Below, one piece after another: positions 7,012 to 12,227 of a stretch of DNA of 12,227 nucleotides. The stretch lies in the NCBI GenBank assembly GCA_038259855.1, contig JBBSOJ010000082.1:1-12227 (forward strand), given 5' to 3'. The number at the start of each line of letters is the position of its first letter. Positions within the stretch are counted from its first letter, which is position 1. The stretch comes from JBPOFM01 sp038259855 (lineage in GTDB: Bacteria; Bacteroidota; Bacteroidia; Flavobacteriales; Flavobacteriaceae). Under the pieces are notes generated by a model. The model was not told the origin of the DNA. It did no database searches and was given only the letters and a program-made list of their open reading frames with translations. The position numbers and the translations under genes were made by a program.

Positions 7012-8772
7012 ATGAAAGAATTAAAACATATCAATAAGTATTTCTATAAATATAGATATCGACTGCTTTCTGGAATTTTAATTACGATCGTGGCACGCGT
7101 CTTTTTATTGTTTACACCAGAATTAATTGGTTCTTCGGTAGACGTGATCGATGATTATAGAAGAGGCATCATTACCGATGTCGACGTCGTAAAGGCTGAA
7201 CTTCTTAAAAACATCATGTACATTGTTGGAGCCGCGATCATCGGTGGTATTTTCACATTCTTGATGCGTCAGACATTGATAAATGTATCGCGATACGTTG
7301 AATATGATTTGAAAAATGAGGTTTATCAGCAATACCAGCGATTGTCGTTGAATTTTTACAAATCGAACCGAACTGGCGACTTGATGAATCGTATCAGTGA
7401 AGATGTGGGTAAAGTGCGCGAATATGTAGGGCCTGCCATTATGTACAGCATTAATACACTTACATTATTTGTGATTGCATTATACTTGATGTTTAGAGAA
7501 GCGCCCATACTCACGCTTTATACCATCATTCCACTGCCGGTACTGTCCTATTTTATTTATGTTTTGAGCAGAAAGATCCATAAGAAAAGTACGATCGTTC
7601 AGGTATGGCTTTCAAAACTTTCAACCTATTCCCAAGAAACTTTCAGTGGTATTTCGGTAATCAAATCCTATGGAATCGAACCACGGATCAATTCGGATTT
7701 CGAAACCTTATCTATTGAAAACAGACAAAAAAATCTAGATTTGGTGAAAGTGCAAGCGCTCTTTTTTCCATTGATGATTTTCCTTATTGGTTTGAGTAAC
7801 ATTATTGTGATTTATATAGGCGGGGTTCAATATATGAATGGCGAAATTGAAAGTCTTGGTGTAATCGCCAAATTCATTATTTATGTCAACTTACTCACAT
7901 GGCCCGTAGCAACTGTTGGCTGGGTTACCTCCATCATACAAAGGGCTGAAGCCTCTCAAAAACGGATCAATGAATTTTTGAAACAAGAACCTGAAATTAA
8001 AAATAAAGTTTCTACGCATTCGGAGATTCACGGTCATATTGAATTTAAAAATGTGACGTTCATATATCCTGATACCAATATCCAGGCCTTGACCGATGTG
8101 AGTTTTGACCTTAAGATTGGAGAAACATTGGCCATATTGGGTAAGACCGGTTCTGGAAAATCCACGATTCTCGATTTGATCGGTAGACTTTATGATGTGC
8201 AGGGTGGAACCATTCAGGTTGACGGCATACAAATTGACCAATTGAATCTCAAAGATTTGAGATATAGCATAGGTTATGTGCCACAAGAAGCTTTTCTGTT
8301 TTCAGATTCCATAAAAAACAATATCATGTTTGGTAAGGAAGATGCATCGGAAGATGATGTGATAGCGGCGGCGAAAAACGCTGATGTCCATAAAAATATC
8401 AAAAAATTCACCAATGGCTATGATACTATTTTGGGCGAAAGAGGCATTACACTTTCCGGTGGTCAAAAACAACGCATCTCTATCGCTAGAGCCATTATCA
8501 AAGAACCGCAAATACTACTATTTGATGATTGTTTATCCGCGGTGGATACAGAAACCGAAGAAAAAATCTTAAACAACCTCAACAACGTTACTAAAGGAAA
8601 AACGACCATAATCGTTAGCCACCGTGTGTCGTCTGCAAAAAATGCAGATAAGATCATCGTACTGGAAGATGGAAAAATTTTGCAAGAAGGCACCCACGAC
8701 AGTCTTCTTAACTCCGACGGCTATTATAAAAACTTGTATTTAAAACAATTGACCGAATCGTCATCCAAGTAA
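7012..8772 (+). CDS. MdlA-like ABC exporter half-transporter (fused permease and ATPase)
   Basis: This 586-residue protein fuses an exporter-type membrane domain (about 15-315, six hydrophobic segments) to an ATP-binding domain (about 343-580), the layout of a half-size export transporter in the inner membrane. In the ATPase domain I see Walker A GKTGSGKST (377-385), the Q-loop Gln425 in VPQEAFLF, signature LSGGQKQR (481-488), Walker B ILLFDD (501-506), D-loop SAVD (509-512) and the H-loop His537 in VSHR. The residue after the Walker B Asp is Asp506, where most exporters have the catalytic Glu. FDDCLSAVD resembles MdlA and YheI/BmrC, which work as the degenerate-site partner in heterodimers. 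No second half-transporter is next to it. The substrate is unknown. It is divergent from the dehydrogenase and followed by the PUR-family gene. Confidence 0.92.
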   Translation: MKELKHINKYFYKYRYRLLSGILITIVARVFLLFTPELIGSSVDVIDDYRRGIITDVDVVKAELLKNIMYIVGAAIIGGIFTFLMRQTLINVSRYVEYDLKNEVYQQYQRLSLNFYKSNRTGDLMNRISEDVGKVREYVGPAIMYSINTLTLFVIALYLMFREAPILTLYTIIPLPVLSYFIYVLSRKIHKKSTIVQVWLSKLSTYSQETFSGISVIKSYGIEPRINSDFETLSIENRQKNLDLVKVQALFFPLMIFLIGLSNIIVIYIGGVQYMNGEIESLGVIAKFIIYVNLLTWPVATVGWVTSIIQRAEASQKRINEFLKQEPEIKNKVSTHSEIHGHIEFKNVTFIYPDTNIQALTDVSFDLKIGETLAILGKTGSGKSTILDLIGRLYDVQGGTIQVDGIQIDQLNLKDLRYSIGYVPQEAFLFSDSIKNNIMFGKEDASEDDVIAAAKNADVHKNIKKFTNGYDTILGERGITLSGGQKQRISIARAIIKEPQILLFDDCLSAVDTETEEKILNNLNNVTKGKTTIIVSHRVSSAKNADKIIVLEDGKILQEGTHDSLLNSDGYYKNLYLKQLTESSSK

Positions 8773-8843
8773 CCTATGATTATAAATATGTAGCGTGATC
8801 GCTTGCAAATAGCAAACAGAATTTCATTCAAAAGAAATGATGT

Positions 8844-8870
8844 ATTAGTTGCTTACTAATCTTTTTTTTT
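8844..8870 (+). terminator. Weak terminator after the ABC exporter gene
   Basis: ATTAGT (8844-8849) pairs with ACTAAT (8855-8860) around TGCTT, followed by C and nine T residues. The stem has only one G-C pair, so termination may be partial and some transcription could reach the PUR-family gene. Confidence 0.35.
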
Positions 8871-8879
8871 AGATTTTTG
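8849..8879 (+). promoter_or_regulatory. Candidate promoter of the PUR-family gene
   Basis: TTG (8849-8851) is followed after 20 bases by GATTTTTG (8872-8879), which matches TAnnTTTG at every fixed position except the first. The predicted leader is about 25 bases. The element overlaps the weak hairpin assigned as terminator of the preceding gene, so one of these two readings may be wrong. Confidence 0.4.
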
Positions 8880-8908
8880 AGACGCTAATAAAAATTAATA
8901 TTAAAATC

Positions 8909-9310
8909 ATGAGTGATCATAATGGAATGATGGAGAAAGAGGAAATCTACTCCAAAGTATTGAGAGCGGGGCGACGCACCTATTTTTTTGACGTGCGATC
9001 CACCAAGGCGGATGATTATTATCTGACTATTACGGAAAGTAAGAAGTTTACGAATGATGATGGTTCTTTCCACTATAAAAAGCATAAAATCTATTTGTAC
9101 AAGGAAGACTTTTTAGAATTCAATGAAATTCTGAAAGAAATGACCGATTATATCATTGATGAAAAAGGTAATGAAGTGATCAGCGAACGTCATCAAAAAG
9201 ATTTTAAGAAAGATGACTATTCAGATAATGATGGGTCTTCTCAAGATAACGACCACGTAACTTCTAAAACGACCGATAGTTTTACGGACATAAAATTTGA
9301 AGATATCTAA
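8909..9310 (+). CDS. PUR-family (DUF3276) nucleic-acid-binding protein
   Basis: The 133-residue product has a single PUR repeat-like domain at about residues 9-75. It begins KEEIYSKVLRAGRRTYFFDV and continues with DYYLTITESKK, FHYKKHKIYLYKEDF and a helical FNEILKEMTDYI. Bacterial PUR proteins bind single-stranded nucleic acid as dimers, so a role in RNA or DNA binding is likely. From about residue 97 the tail is low-complexity and rich in Asp, Ser and Thr, probably disordered, as in other Bacteroidota members. Met1, Met7 and Met8 are all possible starts; the first is kept because it has the best-placed promoter and the conserved block begins only at residue 10. It lies between the ABC exporter gene and a clear terminator. 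The targets it binds are unknown. Confidence 0.88.
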   Translation: MSDHNGMMEKEEIYSKVLRAGRRTYFFDVRSTKADDYYLTITESKKFTNDDGSFHYKKHKIYLYKEDFLEFNEILKEMTDYIIDEKGNEVISERHQKDFKKDDYSDNDGSSQDNDHVTSKTTDSFTDIKFEDI

Positions 9311-9353
9311 ATAGTCCACTGAAGATTGAATTTTAAAAGTAGACACACTGCAT

Positions 9354-9381
9354 AACCGTTACGATCCTGTAACGGTTTTTT
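9354..9381 (+). terminator. Intrinsic terminator of the PUR-family gene
   Basis: AACCGTTAC (9354-9362) pairs perfectly with GTAACGGTT (9369-9377) around GATCCT, and a run of six T residues follows (9376-9381). The T-run runs into the stop codon of the convergent csaA-like gene. On the opposite strand no T-run follows the stem, so it is a good terminator only for the plus strand. Confidence 0.88.
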
Positions 9382-9715
9382 AGCTTACCATGGTTCCGTT
9401 TTTTACTTTGGCTTCAGGACTAATTAGAAAAACATCCTTATCATTGACAACACCCATCACCAAACATTCGCTCATAAACTTGGCAATCTGTTTTTTCGGA
9501 AAATTGATAACCGCTATAATTTGGCGACCCAAAAGTTGCTCTTTAGTGTACAATGATGTGATCTGTGCGGATGATTTCCGAGTGCCTAAAGTACCAAAAT
9601 CAACCACCAACTGATACGCGGGGTTTCTAGCTTGGTGAAAATCGGATACCTCAATAATGGTCCCAACACGCATATCAACTTTGGAGAAGTCTTCGAAAGT
9701 CACTATCTTTTCCAT
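9380..9715 (-). CDS. csaA: CsaA-like tRNA-binding domain protein
   Basis: This 111-residue protein consists almost entirely of the OB-fold tRNA-binding domain found in CsaA, in the C-terminus of bacterial methionyl-tRNA synthetases and in related proteins. Visible family motifs are FSKVDMRVGTI at 10-20, AYQLVVDFG at 33-41, KSSAQIT at 47-53, the loop INFPKKQIAKFMSECLVMG at 70-88 and VFLISPE at 95-101. The length fits CsaA (about 110). CsaA of Bacillus is reported to act as a dimeric chaperone linked to protein export and to bind tRNA-like ligands; which role applies here is not visible. It is transcribed alone, divergent from the thioredoxin-family gene with 34 bases between the two starts. 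Its 3' end overlaps the terminator of the PUR-family gene. Confidence 0.92.
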   Translation of the reverse strand: MEKIVTFEDFSKVDMRVGTIIEVSDFHQARNPAYQLVVDFGTLGTRKSSAQITSLYTKEQLLGRQIIAVINFPKKQIAKFMSECLVMGVVNDKDVFLISPEAKVKNGTMVS

Positions 9716-9749
9716 TGCAATCCAAATTAAAAATTAAATATATAAAAAA

Positions 9750-10331
9750 ATGGCACAAACAGCCTCAAATATGTTGCCGCTTGGCACAAAAGCACCTAGT
9801 TTTAAAATGCTGGACACTGTATCAGGAAATGTTATGACACTTGAAGAAAGTAGAGGCATCAATGGCACGGTCATCATGTTTATTTGCAACCATTGCCCTT
9901 TCGTAAAACATGTTAATCCTGAATTGGTCCGATTGGCTAAATACTACAAATCCAAAGGCATCGAATTCATCGCCATCAGTAGCAATGATATTGACAAGTA
10001 TCCACAAGACTCCCCAGACAAAATGAAAGAGCACGCTACAAATGAAGCTTATATTTTTCCCTATTTTTATGATGCGACCCAACAGGTAGCAAAGGCCTAT
10101 AACGCTGCATGCACACCCGATTTTTACATTTTTGACGATGTAATGAACCTTGTCTATAGAGGTCAGTTGGATGATTCAAGACCAGGTAATACTAAACCCT
10201 TGGATGGAAAAGACATTAGAAACGCCCTTAATAATTTGATCAATCATCAACCAATAGATCAAGAACAAAAGCCCAGCATTGGTTGCAATATCAAATGGAA
10301 GCCTGAATTGATGCAAAATCCATCAAGCTAA
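9750..10331 (+). CDS. Thioredoxin-family (AhpC/TSA-like) redox protein
   Basis: This 193-residue soluble protein has a thioredoxin-like fold of the peroxiredoxin/TlpA type. The N-terminal GTKAPSFKMLD (12-22) is the usual lead-in to the first strand. It is followed by the active-site region VIMFICNHCPFVKH (41-54) with a CxxC pair, Cys46 and Cys49. A later AACTPDFYIFD (119-129) places Cys121 next to the probable cis-Pro123 opposite the active site. A fourth cysteine, Cys179, lies in the tail motif SIGCNIKW, which is shared by this subfamily. There is no signal peptide, so it is probably cytoplasmic. Two extra cysteines suggest a relay beyond the CxxC pair, but the partner is unknown. No promoter match is obvious in the 34 bases separating it from divergent csaA. 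Confidence 0.88.
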   Translation: MAQTASNMLPLGTKAPSFKMLDTVSGNVMTLEESRGINGTVIMFICNHCPFVKHVNPELVRLAKYYKSKGIEFIAISSNDIDKYPQDSPDKMKEHATNEAYIFPYFYDATQQVAKAYNAACTPDFYIFDDVMNLVYRGQLDDSRPGNTKPLDGKDIRNALNNLINHQPIDQEQKPSIGCNIKWKPELMQNPSS

Positions 10332-10384
10332 TGAATAGCGTTAGTCTTTAATCAATAAGAGCACTCGTTTTGATCGTCCTTTAG

Positions 10385-10392
10385 TATTTTTG
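10385..10392 (+). promoter_or_regulatory. -7 promoter element before the kinase-like gene
   Basis: TATTTTTG is an exact TAnnTTTG match placed 20 bases before the ATG at 10413. A TTTTG at 10368-10372 is only 12 bases upstream, too close for a normal -33 element, and no TTG is present at the usual distance. The predicted start falls close to an ATG at 10399 that opens a five-codon reading frame. Confidence 0.4.
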
Positions 10393-10412
10393 ATCCTTAT
10401 GCTTTCACTGAT

Positions 10413-11687
10413 ATGAAAAAAGTTTTAGGAATTCTTGCTGCGATACTGGCAATTTGTATCATTCTTGTGTATTGGTCTCTAAACTCTAAACCTGAAACTA
10501 TACAGAATTCCATTTTGGTCAATCTAGATACGATTGATGGTATCGATTTTAGAAAGCACGATTCTGTTGTAATAGAAGCAACGAATCAATATAAAAGCAC
10601 TGAACTCAAAAATTTGATGCAAGGTGAGCATTACAGAAATGCTTGGTCAGCACCAATAAAAATCCCTGTCGTTTTTTTAGACACTCTTTTTGGCGGTTCG
10701 AAAATCGTCAAGGAAGGTGGCGGAAAACAAACGCATTCCCTCAAATTGGAAAACCCCAATGGGATGCTCTACACATTGAGAAGTATCAATAAAAATCCGG
10801 ATGCCCTTGTCCCTGATTATGCCAAAAAACTAGGATTGGAAAATATTGTGATAGATGGTATTTCGGCACAGCATCCTTACGGTGCAACCGTAGCCGCAAG
10901 TTTATCTCAAGCTGTAGGGATTTTGCATACGTTTCCCAAAATTGTGTTCTTACCAAAGCAGCCCACATTGGGGGACTATAACGAGCACTACGGAAATCGG
11001 TTGTACATGCTCGAACATGAAACGGAAAGTGACATTAATTGGACCTCTCACAGCAACGTCGTGAAAATATTAAATACCGATGACCTGCAAGAATTGAAGC
11101 AAACCCAAGGTAATCGTTTACATATTGACTCGCATGCGTTGGTCCGAGCGCGTCTCTTTGATCTCGTGATTGGCGATTGGGATCGTCATGCTAAGCAATG
11201 GGGCTGGGTACTTCAGGAAGACCAATCCGGCCTAAATGCCATTCCGCTTCCTGTAGATCGTGACAATGCCTTTTTTAACCTCAGCGGCATTATCCCATCC
11301 CTGATCGCCAATAAAAATGTCACACCAGAAATGCGACCATTTTTAAATGAAATCGATTATTTACCAGGATTGATCCAACCCTTTGATGTTTATTTTTTAA
11401 GCACTATTCCTGAATCGGTCTTCATGGAAGAAGCCGCATTTTTACAAGAGGCACTTACGGATGAAGCCATCGAGAAAGCACTGCGAACATGGCCCAGTAC
11501 TATTTATGATTTGGATGCAAAGACTATTTCAGAAAAAATCAAAAGCCGTAGAAATGATCTTTTAAAATATGCAAAAGGTTTCAAAAATGTTTTGGATAAA
11601 AAACCAATGTTAGAGCAGCCACTAAAAGGTTCTGAAGATCTAAAATTATCGCCTGAATTGATGCATTGCTTTGAGTGTAATATGTAA
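10413..11687 (+). CDS. Membrane-anchored protein of unknown function with atypical-kinase-like motifs
   Basis: I do not recognise a named family for this 424-residue protein. It has a short basic N-terminus and one hydrophobic helix (about 4-22) without a lipobox or obvious cleavage site, so the rest is probably periplasmic. A glycine-rich IVKEGGGKQTHSLKLENPNG (98-117) is followed by YTLRSINK (120-127), RLYMLEHE (196-203), then FDLVIGDWDRHAKQWGW (249-265) and LPVDRDNAFF (279-288). The order (Gly loop, basic strand, Glu-bearing hinge-like segment, DRH loop, later Asp) resembles HipA, CotH and Fam20-type kinases. Asp257 would be the catalytic Asp and Asp282 or Asp284 the metal ligand. Gln262 stands where Asn is usual. 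The C-terminal third is helical and ends in CFECNM with two Cys. It is convergent with a TonB-dependent receptor gene 18 bases away. Kinase activity is my inference only. Confidence 0.75.
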   Translation: MKKVLGILAAILAICIILVYWSLNSKPETIQNSILVNLDTIDGIDFRKHDSVVIEATNQYKSTELKNLMQGEHYRNAWSAPIKIPVVFLDTLFGGSKIVKEGGGKQTHSLKLENPNGMLYTLRSINKNPDALVPDYAKKLGLENIVIDGISAQHPYGATVAASLSQAVGILHTFPKIVFLPKQPTLGDYNEHYGNRLYMLEHETESDINWTSHSNVVKILNTDDLQELKQTQGNRLHIDSHALVRARLFDLVIGDWDRHAKQWGWVLQEDQSGLNAIPLPVDRDNAFFNLSGIIPSLIANKNVTPEMRPFLNEIDYLPGLIQPFDVYFLSTIPESVFMEEAAFLQEALTDEAIEKALRTWPSTIYDLDAKTISEKIKSRRNDLLKYAKGFKNVLDKKPMLEQPLKGSEDLKLSPELMHCFECNM

Positions 11688-11705
11688 TTTCCAAAACGTC
11701 ACCTG

Positions 11706-12227
11706 TTATAAATTATTCAACTGATTGTCCGTTCCTTTTTCACTTATCGTCCAAAAGAATCCAATAAAGAAGAACTGATCATTAGCAGGTTGCAAAGGCC
11801 GTCTGGCAAAACTCCCATTGGCGTTTGGAGTATCGGCGTATTGATATCCATTGACATTTCTAAAACCAAGTACATTGTTCACAGAAACATAAAGAATTTT
11901 TTGTTGATCTATCAGGTAAGCCCAATTCAGACTCAAGCTATTAAACGTTTTTGTCTTGGCATTTAGGAAACCTGACAGATTTTTATTAGTGTAAGTCCTC
12001 CCAGAGGCAAAGCCGTAACTTAAACCCACTTGACTTTTCCAATCTTCAATCCAGTATTTCCCCACCAGGGATATATTATGCGTGTTTACAAAATTTGGCT
12101 GTGCAGACGATTCAAAGTTTCTATAATCTCGCTTTGTGTCGATAAACGAATAGCTCATCCAATAATCCACATTTTTTATGGAAGTATTGTCCCTCCAGAA
12201 CACATCGATTCCTTTCGCAAAGGCGTC
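11706..12227 (-). CDS. TonB-dependent receptor, C-terminal part (cut by the window edge)
   Basis: This is the 3' end of a larger minus-strand gene. The frame is open to the right edge, reading DAFAKGIDVFWRDNTSIKN at the start of the visible part, so no start codon is expected here; the GTG at 12203 is an internal valine codon. The visible 173 residues show alternating aromatic beta-strands of an outer-membrane barrel: DYWMSYSFIDTKRDYR, THNISLVGKYWI, QVGLSYGFASGRTYTN, FNSLSLNWAYL, ILYVSVNNVLGF and the last strand QFFFIGFFWTI. This pattern fits the C-terminal barrel of TonB-dependent receptors of Bacteroidota, which import siderophores, vitamins or glycans. After the last strand there is a short polar tail instead of a terminal aromatic residue. 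The substrate cannot be told from this part. Confidence 0.82.
   Translation of the reverse strand, partial: DAFAKGIDVFWRDNTSIKNVDYWMSYSFIDTKRDYRNFESSAQPNFVNTHNISLVGKYWIEDWKSQVGLSYGFASGRTYTNKNLSGFLNAKTKTFNSLSLNWAYLIDQQKILYVSVNNVLGFRNVNGYQYADTPNANGSFARRPLQPANDQFFFIGFFWTISEKGTDNQLNNL

Noticed and set aside
7891..8286. A 131-codon minus-strand frame within the ABC exporter gene.
   Set aside because: It is antisense to the end of the membrane domain and the Walker A region and has no motif of its own.
8795..8840. Short inverted repeats such as ATTTC/GAAAT after the ABC exporter gene.
   Set aside because: Stems of five A/T-rich pairs with an eight-base loop are expected by chance in this sequence and have no T-run.
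9716..9749. TTAATTTG-like sequence as a promoter for csaA on the minus strand.
   Set aside because: It misses the fixed A of the -7 element and would leave almost no leader; the A/T-rich spacer makes chance matches likely.
10413..12227. A TonB receptor and kinase-like gene forming one functional system.
   Set aside because: The genes are convergent, not co-transcribed, and only the end of the receptor is visible, so adjacency alone does not support a shared role.

Overview
The window looks like chromosomal core DNA from a member of the Bacteroidota, most likely a Flavobacteriaceae species. The evidence is AT-rich DNA, start codons that mostly lack a Shine-Dalgarno sequence, repeated matches to the Bacteroidota promoter pattern TTG-N(about 20)-TAnnTTTG, and a gene set typical of that group: long-form NusB, a PUR/DUF3276 protein, a DUF1573 lipoprotein and a TonB-dependent receptor. 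No mobile element, CRISPR array, rRNA or tRNA was seen. No gap between genes exceeds 300 bases.

Left part (1-3776): a minus-strand pair, pyrD (quinone-type dihydroorotate dehydrogenase) followed by a LysE-type amino-acid exporter that overlaps it by one base. Divergent to it on the plus strand are pepT (tripeptidase) and a DUF1801/YdeI-like protein, which ends at a strong bidirectional terminator.

Middle part (3797-6877, minus strand): a Leu/Phe/Val-type dehydrogenase, then nusB, a DUF1573 lipoprotein and yajC. This joins branched-chain amino-acid oxidation, transcription antitermination and the Sec accessory subunit YajC in one strand-wise block. Between the dehydrogenase and nusB sits a terminator-like hairpin directly downstream of a good -7 promoter element, so transcripts reaching nusB should carry it. 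A second promoter candidate lies at the end of nusB and would serve the DUF1573-yajC pair.

Right part (7012-12227): divergent from the dehydrogenase is an MdlA-like ABC exporter half-transporter with Asp where the catalytic Glu is normally found. It is followed by a PUR-family nucleic-acid-binding protein and a terminator that runs into the 3' end of the convergent csaA-like gene. Next are a thioredoxin-family protein and a 424-residue membrane-anchored protein of no assigned function. Finally, the 3' end of a TonB-dependent receptor enters from the right edge on the minus strand.

Most of the window is ordinary housekeeping sequence. The main candidate for something undescribed is the 424-residue protein at 10413-11687, whose glycine-rich segment, Lys strand, Glu-bearing segment, DRH motif and following Asp resemble the order of motifs in atypical kinases of the HipA/CotH/Fam20 type.
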